Positions 35,264 through 44,409 of a stretch of 64,000 bases of DNA are shown one piece after another. A model generated the notes under the pieces. That model ran no database searches. It saw only the letters and a list, made by a program, of their open reading frames with translations, and was not told the DNA's origin. The position numbers were made by a program, and so were the translations under genes. Every line of letters starts with the position of its first letter. The first letter of the stretch is position 1. Source of the DNA: an uncultured Roseibium sp. (lineage in GTDB: Bacteria > Pseudomonadota > Alphaproteobacteria > Rhizobiales > Stappiaceae); NCBI RefSeq assembly GCF_947494555.1, contig NZ_CANLVF010000005.1:434001-498000 (forward strand), in the 5' to 3' direction.

Positions 35264-38200
35264 TCAGCCGGTTTCCCGGAATCGCTCAGCCGTCTCAAGG
35301 TCGACCGAAACAAGCTGCGAAACACCTCTTTCAGCCATGGTGACCCCGAAAAGGCGGTTCATTCGCGCCATCGTGATCGGGTTATGCGTGATCACCACAA
35401 ACCGGGTTTCCGTGCTTGCCGCCATTTCGTCGAGCAAATCGCAGTAGCGTTCGACGTTGGCATCGTCCAGCGGTGCATCCACCTCATCCAGCACGCAAAT
35501 CGGTGCGGGATTGGTGAGGAAGACCGCAAAAATCAGGGACATTGCGGTCAAGGCCTGCTCGCCGCCGGACAGCAGCGTCATTGTCTGCGGCTTTTTGCCC
35601 GGCGGACGTGCAATGATTTCAAGCCCCGCATCAAGCGGATCGTCGGAATCGACAAGCTGCAGTTCGGCGGTTCCCCCGCCGAAAAGATGCGTGAACAGCC
35701 GCTGGAAGTGGCCGTTGACAACTTCAAACGAGGCAAGCAGCCGCTCACGTGCTTCGCGGTTGAGATTGGAGATGCCGGTCCGCAAACGGCGGATCGCCTC
35801 GATCAGGTCATCGCGTTCCGAAGTCAGCGTGGTTTTCTGCTCGTCGATTTCCTTCAGCTCTTCCTCTGCGCGAAGGTTCACACCACCGAGCCGTTCGCGC
35901 TCGGCCTTGAGGCGCTCCAGCTTGCGTTCCGTGGCAGCAGCGTCCGGAAGCGGCGCGCCCTCCTTCAGACCCGCTATGCCCGGCAATGCGGCAACCGTGA
36001 CCTCCAGATCCTCGTCTATGCGGCGCTCAAGATTGCTTTTGCGCTCCTTGGCGGCTTCAAACCTTTCTTCGGCGCGGATCTTGTTTTCACGCGCGCTAGC
36101 CATCGCATCCATGGCCGCCTTTGCCGCCCGGTCCACCTCGGCAAGGTCAAGCTCGGCCTGCTGCAGCTGGTCATCCCGGCGTTTCTTTTCCTCTTCCGCC
36201 TTGGAAACGGCGGACAGGAGATCCCGGCGCTTGATTTCGATGTCTTCCGGCGCCTCGATCAATTCAGCCCGCTCTTCTTCCGCCTCTTCCCGGCGCTCCG
36301 TCAGCACTGTGACCTGCCGGGCGGCATTTGCGGCCCGCGACTTCCAGCCATCATATTCACGGGCAATCGCCTCGAGGCGCCGGTCACGCATCATCTGTTC
36401 GCGCGACAGGCCTTCAGAGATCGCACGCGCTTCGGCAAGCTCGGCCCGCGCGTCGGCGACACTCGTCTGGAGCTCTTCAATCATGTCCTGATAGTTGGAG
36501 CTTTCAGGTGCTTCCGCGAGGCGTTCCTCAGCTTCCACCATTTGTTCGCGCGCCAGTTCGGCCTCTTCGCCGAACCGTTCGGCGCGATCCTGCGCCGCTG
36601 CCTTTTTCGCAGCCAACTGTGAAACCGCGCGCTCTGCAGCGCTCAGCGCCTCACGGGCCGAGGCGGCGCTGCGCTGGCCATCCCTCACCTTGCCGCGCGC
36701 GGTCTGTTCCCATTCGACGGTCTTGCGCACGTCGGCGGCGGCAATTTCGAGTGCCTGCTGCTTGTCGACAAGATCGCGGCGCGCGGTTTCGATTTCGTCG
36801 CCCAGTTCCAACAGGCGGTTTTTTTGCGCCAGACGTTGAGCAGCCGGTGTCGGCGCATTTGCCGCGACGACAAACCCGTCCCACCGCCACAGGTCACCCT
36901 CTTTCGAGACGAGCCTCTGACCTGGCGCCAGCATATTGCGAAGGCCAGGGCCGTTGGCCTGTTCAACGACGCCAACCTGCCGCAACCGCCGTGTCAGTTC
37001 AGCGGGGGCAACGACAAACTCGGCAAGGGATCTAACGCCTGCCGGCAAACCGGAATCTGTATCATGCGGCAGAACCGGCCCCCATTTGACAGCGGCACTC
37101 TCGTCCAACGGTGCGTCCAAATCCTCGCCAAGCGCGGCTCCGAGCGCGGTTTCGTACCCTTGCTCGACCTGAAGCTTTTCAACAACAGGCGTGAAATCCT
37201 TGTCTGCCAGGGTGTTCAGAACCTGATCCAGGGTTCTTGCTTCCGTTTCAAGTCCTTGCAAGGCCTGCTGCGCTTCCGACAGTGGTACACGTGCGGTTTG
37301 CTCGGCGTCCCGTGCTGCACGCGTCGCCGTTTCCGCCTCCTCGGCGGCCGTTTCCGCCTCTAGAAGCGTTTCTTCGGCTAACTCCAAAGCCTCGCGGTTT
37401 TCAACGACGCCGTCATGTTCCGCCATCTGCGCGTCGAGCGCTTCAAGCGTCTGGTTTGCGTCCTGAACCTGAACCACAAGACGATCGGCACGCAGGCGCG
37501 CTTCCGCAACCGCCCGTTCGAACTGCCTGCGTTCGGCGCTTGCACGGGCTTCGGTTGCTGTGAGGTCGGCAAGTTTCGCTTCCAGCGTTCCAACGGTCTC
37601 TTCGGCCGAAGTTACCTTTTCGCGTGCTGCTTCCGTGCGTTCCTGCACTGTCTCGTTTTCTTCGAGAAGCTCTGCACGTTCTTCACTCAGGCGCTCCAGA
37701 ACGTCGTCGTTTTCCGAGGCCATAGCCTGTTCACGCCGAATGTCCTCGGCAAGCTGCGCCAGGCGTCGTTCCAGATCCTGCAGACGTTCCTTGACCCGTC
37801 TTTCTTCCGCATCAAGTTCATTGCGCGCAATCACAAGCCGCTGCAAGGCGGCGGCTGCTTTTGCGGATTCATCACGCAGTTCAGGCAGCTTATGCGCTGC
37901 AATCGCCTGAATTCGGGCGCTTTCGGCCTGCAGGGCGGTCGCTTCATTGACCTCCTTCTGCGTCTCGTTGAATTGCTCTTGTGCCGCCACAAGAGCATCC
38001 CGCGATTCCGTCCAGCGGATGTAAAGGATGGAGGCTTCCGCAGCCCGGATTTCGGAAGAAAGGTTCCGGTAGCGCGAAGCCTGGCGGGACTGACGGCGAA
38101 GATTGTCCAGCTGCCCATCGATCTGAAGCAAGACGTCTTCCAGCCGTTCAAGGTTCTGTTCAGCAGCACGTAGGCGAATTTCCGCCTCGTGGCGGCGGGA

Positions 38201-38722
38201 GTGCAGACCGGAAATACCAGCAGCTTCTTCCAGGATCTGCCGCCGGGCCGTTGGTTTGGCTGCAATCAGCTCGCCGATCTGGCCCTGGCGAACCATTGCG
38301 GGAGAGCGCGCTCCGGTCGAGGCGTCGGCAAACAATAGCTGCACGTCTCGAGCGCGGACATCCTTGGCGTTGATCTTGTAGTTGGAGCCCTGCTCGCGCT
38401 CGATGCGCCGGCTGACTTCCAGCAGGTCGTCATCGTTGAAAGCTGACGGTGCCGTACGGTCCTGGTTCTCAAGGAAAAGGGCAACTTCAGCGGTGTTGCG
38501 CGCCGGACGGTTCAGGCTTCCGGAAAAGATCACATCATCCATACCGGATGCGCGCATATTCTTGTAGGAATTCTCGCCCATCACCCACCGCAGGGCTTCG
38601 ACGAGATTGGATTTTCCGCAACCGTTGGGGCCGACGACACCCGTCAGCCCGTCACCGATGATGAATTCCATCGGTTCGACGAATGACTTGAAGCCCACAA
38701 TGCGCAGTTTGGAAAATCTCAT
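35264..38722 (-). CDS. smc: Chromosome segregation protein SMC
   Basis: Condensin ATPase of 1152 residues that organises and segregates the chromosome. The N-terminal Walker A is VGPNGCGKSNLVEALRW (about 31-47) and the Q-loop region is VRQGQIGEL. Two long coiled coils flank a hinge (about residues 500-660, with LGEDLDAPLDESAAVKW). The C-terminal head contains the signature LLSGGEQALTAMSLIFA and Walker B CVLDEVDAPLDDANV. ScpA/ScpB partners are not in this window. It is the third gene of a unit with the DciA-like and thioredoxin-like proteins. Confidence 0.97.
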   Translation of the reverse strand: MRFSKLRIVGFKSFVEPMEFIIGDGLTGVVGPNGCGKSNLVEALRWVMGENSYKNMRASGMDDVIFSGSLNRPARNTAEVALFLENQDRTAPSAFNDDDLLEVSRRIEREQGSNYKINAKDVRARDVQLLFADASTGARSPAMVRQGQIGELIAAKPTARRQILEEAAGISGLHSRRHEAEIRLRAAEQNLERLEDVLLQIDGQLDNLRRQSRQASRYRNLSSEIRAAEASILYIRWTESRDALVAAQEQFNETQKEVNEATALQAESARIQAIAAHKLPELRDESAKAAAALQRLVIARNELDAEERRVKERLQDLERRLAQLAEDIRREQAMASENDDVLERLSEERAELLEENETVQERTEAAREKVTSAEETVGTLEAKLADLTATEARASAERRQFERAVAEARLRADRLVVQVQDANQTLEALDAQMAEHDGVVENREALELAEETLLEAETAAEEAETATRAARDAEQTARVPLSEAQQALQGLETEARTLDQVLNTLADKDFTPVVEKLQVEQGYETALGAALGEDLDAPLDESAAVKWGPVLPHDTDSGLPAGVRSLAEFVVAPAELTRRLRQVGVVEQANGPGLRNMLAPGQRLVSKEGDLWRWDGFVVAANAPTPAAQRLAQKNRLLELGDEIETARRDLVDKQQALEIAAADVRKTVEWEQTARGKVRDGQRSAASAREALSAAERAVSQLAAKKAAAQDRAERFGEEAELAREQMVEAEERLAEAPESSNYQDMIEELQTSVADARAELAEARAISEGLSREQMMRDRRLEAIAREYDGWKSRAANAARQVTVLTERREEAEEERAELIEAPEDIEIKRRDLLSAVSKAEEEKKRRDDQLQQAELDLAEVDRAAKAAMDAMASARENKIRAEERFEAAKERKSNLERRIDEDLEVTVAALPGIAGLKEGAPLPDAAATERKLERLKAERERLGGVNLRAEEELKEIDEQKTTLTSERDDLIEAIRRLRTGISNLNREARERLLASFEVVNGHFQRLFTHLFGGGTAELQLVDSDDPLDAGLEIIARPPGKKPQTMTLLSGGEQALTAMSLIFAVFLTNPAPICVLDEVDAPLDDANVERYCDLLDEMAASTETRFVVITHNPITMARMNRLFGVTMAERGVSQLVSVDLETAERFRETG

Positions 38723-38809
38723 CGGCGCTCACTCCGTTGTTGGGCGAGCGCCGGCAAAGTCACGATAACAGCGAAGCACGCGTCTCCACCCGGCGATGAA
38801 TGCGCCGGA

Positions 38810-39445
38810 TCAGAGTTCCGCGTCGATAAGTGCTCCCATCTGTTCAATCGACATCGCCCCCGGGTGCCTTGCACCGTTGATGAAGAACGTCGGTGTCGAG
38901 TTCACGCCGAACTCGTTCGCCCCACGATCCCTCACTGCATTAACTGCGTCGAGCAATCCCTGGTTTGTCAAGCATTCCTCAAAGGACTCCTGTGTAAATC
39001 CGATCTGTTTGGAAAAGTCGAGCAAGGAATTGTAGGGATTGTCGGTAAATGCCCATGCCCGCTGGTTTTCGAACATGGTATCCACAATATCGAAGTAGCT
39101 TTCCGCAGGCGCACAGCGTGCCAGCATGAACGCGGCTGCCGAGACCGGATCAAGTGGAAATTCGCGGAATACAAAGCGAACCTTGCCCGTGTCGACATAC
39201 TGCTCTTTCAGCGGCTTCCAGGTTTTGTTGTGGAAGTTTGCACAGTGGCCGCAGGTCATGGACGCATATTCAACGACCGTCACAGGTGCGTTTTCGTCTC
39301 CCAGGATCTTGTCGCCAAGCGGACCCGGCACCATCAGCTCGTCAACGTCAACGCTCTGTGCAAAAGCCGGAATACTGAAAGTGAGGCCGGTGGCTGCGGC
39401 TGCCAAGGCAGAGGCCTTGAGAAAGTGTCTGCGAGACTGGGTCAC
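38810..39445 (-). CDS. DsbA-family thioredoxin-like protein, Tat-type signal
   Basis: Periplasmic thiol-disulphide oxidoreductase of the DsbA / DSBA-like thioredoxin group, about 211 residues. The redox site is CGHC in YASMTCGHCANFH and the cis-Pro loop is NSTPTFFINGARH. The N-terminus has SRRHFLKASALAAAATG, a twin-arginine-like signal, with a cleavage site near AFAQS. I prefer the GTG at 39445 (AGGA upstream, signal at the N-terminus) over the frame's first GTG at 39523. The gene lies between the DciA-like gene and smc. Confidence 0.87.
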   Translation of the reverse strand: MTQSRRHFLKASALAAAATGLTFSIPAFAQSVDVDELMVPGPLGDKILGDENAPVTVVEYASMTCGHCANFHNKTWKPLKEQYVDTGKVRFVFREFPLDPVSAAAFMLARCAPAESYFDIVDTMFENQRAWAFTDNPYNSLLDFSKQIGFTQESFEECLTNQGLLDAVNAVRDRGANEFGVNSTPTFFINGARHPGAMSIEQMGALIDAEL

Positions 39446-39637
39446 GAGAATCGTCCTGTCACTTGTTTTAAGCACAGCACCTGACGGTGCCGGTTCTATG
39501 GCATCATTTGCCTCTTGAGGCACGTGGCGTCAACAACGCTTATCAAATGTGGCAGGATAGAGGAGAACAGAAACCTTTGTTTCACGATGATGTTATTGCT
39601 TTGTTATCGCCGATTTCAAGCGTTTCGGCGCAAAAGA

Positions 39638-40165
39638 TCAGGCAGCCCTGTCCGAGTTCTTGGCGATCACCTGCGCACCCAGTTTCTTCAGGGCTTCGCG
39701 AAGGCGATCATTCTGGACGCCCTCAAGGCGCTTCTCCAGTTTTTCCTCTTCCGACGCCGTGAGCGCTCGCAAAGGTTTGCGTTCGTCCACAGGTTTCGCG
39801 CGGACAGGCCGCTGCAAAATCTTGATGCGCCCGATCGCCGCCCAGCCGTAAAACGAATTAATCCTCTCGATCACCTGCATGCTGTCATGAGAAAGCATCA
39901 ACGCTGTAGCACCGTCCGTATGGACGACAAGCGTTGCCGACTGCCTCGGAGCTTCCGGATCGTCCAGTACCACCTGCCTTGGCCAGATCAGTTTGTCGGG
40001 TTGAACGCGAGTGCCATACCGCTCACCAACGATATCCGCCCAGGCGGCGACAATGTCGACGGAGGCAAAACCGCGCTTCCGGCAAACAGGCGTCATTGCT
40101 CTGCCGACAAGGTCGGCCAGCAGTTTCGCCTCTTTGGGCTTGTTGGGCGCATTTGCCTTTGACAC
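39638..40165 (-). CDS. DUF721 / DciA-like protein
   Basis: A 175-residue protein of the DUF721 family, which includes DciA, the loader of the replicative helicase in bacteria lacking DnaC. The conserved N-terminal KH-like domain contains ASVDIVAAWADIVGERYGTRVQPDKLIWP. The C-terminal part is charged (LTASEEEKLEKRLEGV). Start is GTG at 40165. Divergent from mutY, which begins 206 bases away; this arrangement is familiar in Rhizobiales. The DciA role is inferred from family membership. Confidence 0.87.
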   Translation of the reverse strand: MSKANAPNKPKEAKLLADLVGRAMTPVCRKRGFASVDIVAAWADIVGERYGTRVQPDKLIWPRQVVLDDPEAPRQSATLVVHTDGATALMLSHDSMQVIERINSFYGWAAIGRIKILQRPVRAKPVDERKPLRALTASEEEKLEKRLEGVQNDRLREALKKLGAQVIAKNSDRAA

Positions 40166-40371
40166 GTTGATGGCCTACCTCCTGATACGGTCTGCCGATA
40201 GGTGCCGATTAAAACCGGTTCTCACATTGAGATTTGATGTCGCAATAGAATACGACAAAAAGACGACGAATACTTACACATGCTCCACCAGCCACTCACA
40301 TCTACCCAAGTTGTCCCCAGGCTTTCCAAGATTGCCACAATGAATTCATCGATGAGTACACGCCGGGTCTC

Positions 40372-41439
40372 ATGACAACTGCTTCGCTCAGTCACACGTT
40401 GCTGAATTGGTACGACCGGCACGCGCGGAAACTGCCCTGGCGTGTTTCGCCGGAAGACGGCAAGTTGGGTGAAATCCCTGATCCGTATCGCGTCTGGCTG
40501 TCCGAGATCATGCTGCAGCAAACGACCGTTGCAGCGGTAAAAGACTATTTTCAGAATTTCACGACCGCATGGCCGACGGTTGAATGTCTTGCCGCCGCCG
40601 ACGAAGAAGACGTCATGAAAGCCTGGGCGGGTCTGGGTTACTACTCACGCGCGCGGAACTTGAAGAAATGTGCCGATATAGTTGCGCAAGAGCACGCCGG
40701 AAAGTTTCCCGAAACCGAAGATGCTCTGCTCAAGCTTCCCGGCATCGGGCCGTATACGGCCGCCGCCATCGCGGCAATCGCTTTTGACCGGCCCGCCGCT
40801 GTGGTCGACGGCAACGTGGAACGGGTTCTTTCGCGCCTGAAAAAGATCGAAACACCTTTGCCTGACGCGAAACCTGAGATCAAGTCGGTCATGGCCGACC
40901 TGACGCCACAGGATCGCCCCGGGGATTTTGCACAAGCCGTGATGGATCTGGGCGCGACCATCTGCACCCCCAGGCGGCCCGCTTGCGGTCTTTGTCCCTG
41001 GATGAACGACTGCGAGGTTCAAAACTCAAACCTTGCGGAAACGCTACCCAGAAAAGCGCCGAAAAAGGAAAAACCGACACGATACGGTGCAGCCTTTGTC
41101 GCGGTTGACCGGAAGACAGGCGCTGTTCTGCTTCGCCGAAGACCGCCAAAAGGATTGCTTGGCGGTATGACGGAAGTTCCGGGCACAGACTGGTCCGAAA
41201 CCTTCGATCCGGAAAGCGCCCTTGGCCACGTTCCCTTCCCTTGCGACTGGAAAATGAAACCGACTGAGGTGAAACACACATTCACCCATTTCCATCTGCG
41301 GCTTACAGTTTTTCGCGCAGACGCACACCACGCCGTCTTTTCGGAAGTCGATGGCGCCTGGTGGTCTCCAGCGCTGTCTTTGGATGAAGAAGCCCTGCCG
41401 ACGGTGATGCGGAAGGTTCTGTCCGCGGCATTGAACTGA
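40372..41439 (+). CDS. mutY: A/G-specific adenine DNA glycosylase
   Basis: Removes adenine opposite 8-oxoguanine. It has 355 residues. The helix-hairpin-helix is LPGIGPYTAAAIAAIAF, with the catalytic Asp in AAVVDGNVERVL; the glutamate region is SEIMLQQTTVAAVKDYF. Iron-sulphur cysteines are in ICTPRRPACGLCPWMNDC (C-x6-C-x2-C-x5-C). The C-terminal NUDIX-like domain (about 230-355) has LLGGMTEVPGTDW and VKHTFTHFHLRLTVF, used to recognise oxoG. Confidence 0.96.
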   Translation: MTTASLSHTLLNWYDRHARKLPWRVSPEDGKLGEIPDPYRVWLSEIMLQQTTVAAVKDYFQNFTTAWPTVECLAAADEEDVMKAWAGLGYYSRARNLKKCADIVAQEHAGKFPETEDALLKLPGIGPYTAAAIAAIAFDRPAAVVDGNVERVLSRLKKIETPLPDAKPEIKSVMADLTPQDRPGDFAQAVMDLGATICTPRRPACGLCPWMNDCEVQNSNLAETLPRKAPKKEKPTRYGAAFVAVDRKTGAVLLRRRPPKGLLGGMTEVPGTDWSETFDPESALGHVPFPCDWKMKPTEVKHTFTHFHLRLTVFRADAHHAVFSEVDGAWWSPALSLDEEALPTVMRKVLSAALN

Positions 41440-41461
41440 AAAGCTTTAGCCAACCAAAAGC

Positions 41462-41839
41462 CTAAAGGATCTCCCCCACATCTATCCGGTTGCCGTCCGG
41501 ATCTGCAAAGACGAATGCTCTGAGCCCATAGTCCTTGTCCTGCAATCTTTTGATGATGCGAAGGCCGTTTTCCTGGCATCTTCGATAGGTCTCAGTCGCA
41601 TCAGAGACCAGCATATGGGCGATATTGAAGGCCGGTGCCTTGTAATCCTTTTGAAGCGTCAGATGCAGTTCGGCATCATCCTTCTTCAGTATCATGAAGC
41701 CGATGGGATCTCCGTTTTCGAACGTCTTCTGGAAACCGAACACTTCCCGGTAGATCCGGTAGGATTCTTCGATATTGCTAACCGGGAGCATGGCGGCGAT
41801 CCGCCCAAGACGGAGGGGGCTGTTTTTTTCGGAAGGCAT
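41462..41839 (-). CDS. VOC (glyoxalase/bleomycin resistance-like) protein
   Basis: Single VOC module of 125 residues, with the paired beta-alpha-beta-beta-beta motifs IAAMLPVSNIEESYRIYREVFGFQ and FNIAHMLVSDATETYRRCQENG, and the ending FADPDGNRIDVGEIL that carries a typical metal-ligand Glu. It resembles bleomycin-resistance-like proteins; the function is not deducible. ATG at 41839 chosen because the preceding 31 codons look non-coding. It ends close to mutY's 3' end (converging). Confidence 0.82.
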   Translation of the reverse strand: MPSEKNSPLRLGRIAAMLPVSNIEESYRIYREVFGFQKTFENGDPIGFMILKKDDAELHLTLQKDYKAPAFNIAHMLVSDATETYRRCQENGLRIIKRLQDKDYGLRAFVFADPDGNRIDVGEIL

Positions 41840-42055
41840 GACATGCCCTTTTGCAGGATGCGGGCTGCCAGCAGGTCCGGTCGGTGCCGTGTTCCTGCCG
41901 CATGCGCGCTGTTCAGGTCGGTGCCTGGGCACATATTAATCGCTGCTTGGTCTGCGTCAAATCCTGCGGCTGAGATCATTCACCCTTCAGAAATCGATTG
42001 CGTTTCCTGGCAATTGCCTTTTGAAGGAGACGGGCAAACAACCGGACACAAATTC

Positions 42056-42604
42056 ATGTTCACCCACACCATCCCTTCCCTGTTCTCGCCTGCAGAATGT
42101 GTTGAAATCATCCGTTTGAGCCAGGGCGAGGCGCAGAATTCCGGTGGTCTTGTCGGCGGTGTGCAGGAAGGTGAAATCCGGCGGGCAAAAATCAGCTGGC
42201 TCGACGATGAAGGGCCGGCTGCGTGGGTCATGCAGCGGATCATGGGAGCGGTCGCGGAGGCCAATCGGGAGACCTTCAATTTCGACATCACCGAGTTCCG
42301 TGAAAAACTGCAGGTCGCCGTCTACGACGAAAGCGAGGCAGGCCACTATGACTGGCATTCCGATATTGGCGATGGCCAGATCGCCCAGCTGCGCAAGGCA
42401 ACCATCGTGGCTCAACTGTCACCGCCCGGCTCCTATGAAGGGGGCGGGTTGGAGGTCAACCTTGGCAATCGGGTGGCCGAAGCCTCCCGTGATCAGGGCA
42501 GCGCGACCCTGTTTGCCAGTTTCATGCTGCACCGGGTGGTTCCTGTGGCGTCAGGGGCTCGTGTTTCGCTGACGTGTTGGTGCCACGGTCCCAGGTTCCG
42601 CTGA
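42056..42604 (+). CDS. 2-oxoglutarate/Fe(II) oxygenase (PKHD-type)
   Basis: Prolyl-4-hydroxylase-like double-stranded beta-helix enzyme of 182 residues. The iron triad is HxD in YDWHSDIGD and a distal His in ASFMLHRVVPV; the following Arg in GARVSLTCW would bind 2-oxoglutarate. The N-terminal SPAECVEIIRLSQG helix is typical of the prolyl hydroxylase group. Substrate unknown. The frame remains open for 147 codons upstream, overlapping the opposite VOC gene, and this part is a shadow. Confidence 0.85.
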   Translation: MFTHTIPSLFSPAECVEIIRLSQGEAQNSGGLVGGVQEGEIRRAKISWLDDEGPAAWVMQRIMGAVAEANRETFNFDITEFREKLQVAVYDESEAGHYDWHSDIGDGQIAQLRKATIVAQLSPPGSYEGGGLEVNLGNRVAEASRDQGSATLFASFMLHRVVPVASGARVSLTCWCHGPRFR

Positions 42605-42911
42605 AAGCAGATCCGCCTGTTCCGCGCCGTCCCGGACCCGATCCGGGACCTATTGCAAAGTCAGGCAGGCCCGGCTCGAGGCCGGGGCGGCTTGTTCGTA
42701 CCGCGAATGCATGCGCGCGTGACGCAGTCGCAGCGCATTCGGATCACTCGATCGTATGCGCAAATCCGTGTTCACTTTTTCCTCATCCAGTTTGAACAAT
42801 CGGGCGTAGAGCTAACGACACAGGCACACAAACAACTTTTTGAATTCGCTCGGGAAAGTGCGTTTCCCGAAGCGCCGGCCCTTTGCCTGTGCCCGATCTT
42901 GGGAGTGAGTT
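42605..42911. repeat. Intergenic region with a partial palindromic element
   Basis: GTCCCGGA (42629-42636) and TCCGGGAC (42642-42649) form a hairpin, followed by a second short GC-rich inverted repeat (42667-42690). This looks like a worn copy of the palindromic elements seen at 29-31 kb and 56 kb. The remainder should contain the fasciclin promoter. Confidence 0.55.
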
Positions 42912-43394
42912 ATGAAACTGATCCAGAAGCTTGTATTCGCCCTTCTTCTCGTTCTGCCGCTGTCTGCAGCCAAGGCCGGTGAAAAGGACATCGTCGACAC
43001 CGCGGTTAGCGCCGGTTCCTTCAACACGCTGGTAGCTGCCGTTCAGGCCGCAGGCCTTGTCGACACGCTTAAGGGTGAGGGCCCGTTCACGGTTTTCGCA
43101 CCGACTGACGAAGCGTTTGCGGCGCTGCCGGAAGGCACAGTTGAAAACCTTCTGAAGCCGGAAAACAAAGACCAGCTTGTCGCAATCCTCACTTATCACG
43201 TGGTGCCGGGCAAGGTGATGTCCTCCGACATCGCTGGCAAGAAAGCTGAGGTCGCCTCCGTCCAGGGCAGCGAGATTTCCGTCGACGCAACCGATGGCGT
43301 CAAAGTTGACGGTGCAAAAGTCGTTACGGCTGACATTGAAGCCTCCAACGGAGTCATCCACGTTATCGACGCAGTCATCTTGCCGCAGTCCTAA
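42912..43394 (+). CDS. Secreted fasciclin (FAS1) domain protein
   Basis: Exported protein of 160 residues: signal peptide MKLIQKLVFALLLVLPLSAAKA, then one FAS1 domain with H1 box GEGPFTVFAPTDEAFAALP, LVAILTYHVVPGKV and the H2-like SNGVIHVIDAVILPQ. FAS1 proteins mediate adhesion or bind ligands at the envelope. A strong terminator follows it. Monocistronic. Confidence 0.93.
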   Translation: MKLIQKLVFALLLVLPLSAAKAGEKDIVDTAVSAGSFNTLVAAVQAAGLVDTLKGEGPFTVFAPTDEAFAALPEGTVENLLKPENKDQLVAILTYHVVPGKVMSSDIAGKKAEVASVQGSEISVDATDGVKVDGAKVVTADIEASNGVIHVIDAVILPQS

Positions 43395-43442
43395 GGCAGG
43401 TTCAGACGGGTACATCTGAGCCCCATCATGTGCCGTCTGCCG

Positions 43443-43473
43443 GCGCGGTCTCTTGCGAGACCGCGCTTTTTTT
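43443..43473 (+). terminator. Rho-independent terminator after the fasciclin gene
   Basis: GCGCGGTCTC, loop TTGC, GAGACCGCGC, then seven T. Confidence 0.92.
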
Positions 43474-43588
43474 GCGTTGCGCGCACAATTTACAGGTGCG
43501 AAGGGCAAGGAATACCTTTCAACTCGAAACAGCAATTGACGCACCCTGCGATTTGCCTTTTTCATGAACTAACACTGGACAGATAGCA

Positions 43589-43626
43589 TAGAATGATTCT
43601 AAAAAAGAAATTCTAGAATTATTCTA
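43589..43626. promoter_or_regulatory. Two Irr-like iron control elements before bacterioferritin
   Basis: TAGAA-TGA-TTCTA at 43589-43601 and TAGAA-TTA-TTCTA at 43614-43626, 25 bases apart. Both fit the iron control element (ICE, TTTAGAA-like dyad) bound by Irr in Rhizobiales, which represses iron storage genes when iron is short. The second ends 35 bases before the ATG. Confidence 0.72.
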
Positions 43627-43660
43627 AACTATACCCAAAAGACTCCAAGGAGAGGTGGTC

Positions 43661-44146
43661 ATGAAGGGAAGTGAAAAAGTCATCGAGCGCTTGAACGAGG
43701 CTCTGTTTCTTGAGCTCGGCGCGATCAACCAGTACTGGCTGCATTACCGGCTTCTGGCTGATTGGGGCTTTGCCCGTCTTGCCAAAAAAGAACGGGAAGA
43801 ATCTATCGAAGAAATGCAGCATGCGGACAAACTGACGGATCGGATCATCTTTCTTGAAGGTCATCCGAACATGCAGAAGGTTGCTCCGCTCCGCATCGGC
43901 CAGAACATCAAGGAAGTTCTGGAATGCGACCTTGCCGGTGAATATGACGCCCGTGCGTCCTACAAGGCCTCTCGCGACATCTGCCGTGACGAGGGCGACT
44001 ACGTATCCATGGCGCTTTTCGAAGAACTCCTGGCGGACGAAGAAGGTCACATAGACTTTCTGGAAACCCAGCTTGAGCTTCTTGAGAAGATCGGCGAAGA
44101 GCGCTACGGCCTGCTGAATGCCGCTCCCGCTGACGAAGCCGAATAA
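43661..44146 (+). CDS. bfr: Bacterioferritin
   Basis: Iron-storage ferritin of 161 residues forming a 24-subunit shell with haem between subunits. Ferroxidase ligands are visible in LNEALFLELGAINQYWLHYRLL (first Glu), EESIEEMQHADKLTDRIIFLEGHPNMQ (Glu, His; Met for haem), CDLAGEYDARASY and LLADEEGHIDFLE (Glu, His). AAGGAGAGG lies before the ATG at 43661. Two Irr-like boxes precede it and a terminator follows, so it is a single-gene unit under iron control. Confidence 0.96.
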   Translation: MKGSEKVIERLNEALFLELGAINQYWLHYRLLADWGFARLAKKEREESIEEMQHADKLTDRIIFLEGHPNMQKVAPLRIGQNIKEVLECDLAGEYDARASYKASRDICRDEGDYVSMALFEELLADEEGHIDFLETQLELLEKIGEERYGLLNAAPADEAE

Positions 44147-44174
44147 GACCGCCTGATATCCTCCTAAGCTCTTG

Positions 44175-44204
44175 AACGCGCGCCGGAAACAGCGCGCGTT
44201 TTTT
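44175..44204 (+). terminator. Terminator after bfr
   Basis: AACGCGCG and CGCGCGTT form an 8-bp stem with a ten-base loop, leading into six T. Confidence 0.85.
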
Positions 44205-44256
44205 GTGCCGGTCAGCTACTCTTTCCGTGAGGATAATATCACCAAAGGAGGACGGA

Positions 44257-44400
44257 ATGGTTGGGGAACGGCTGAAACAGTTTGCTGTTATTCTTGAGGC
44301 TCAAATCCAGATCCTGATACGCAGCGGTGACATCACAGAAGCTGCTGTTGCAGAGCAGGAAGTGGCGTCACTACGCCTTCTCGCAGAAGTTTCGGAATAA
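44257..44400 (+). CDS. Small 47-residue protein
   Basis: A 47-codon frame with an excellent ribosome binding site (AAAGGAGGACGGA) before the ATG. The product begins MVGERLKQFAVILEAQIQIL and looks like one or two amphipathic helices, with an Ala/Glu-rich C-terminal half. It sits directly behind the bfr terminator and ends ten bases from the converging AMP nucleosidase gene. I recognise no family. Confidence 0.55.
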   Translation: MVGERLKQFAVILEAQIQILIRSGDITEAAVAEQEVASLRLLAEVSE

Positions 44401-44409
44401 GCCGACGTC

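Noticed and set aside
35183..36622. 479-codon plus-strand ORF and further long frames to 38173
   Set aside because: Antisense shadows of smc, favoured by its GC-rich third positions.
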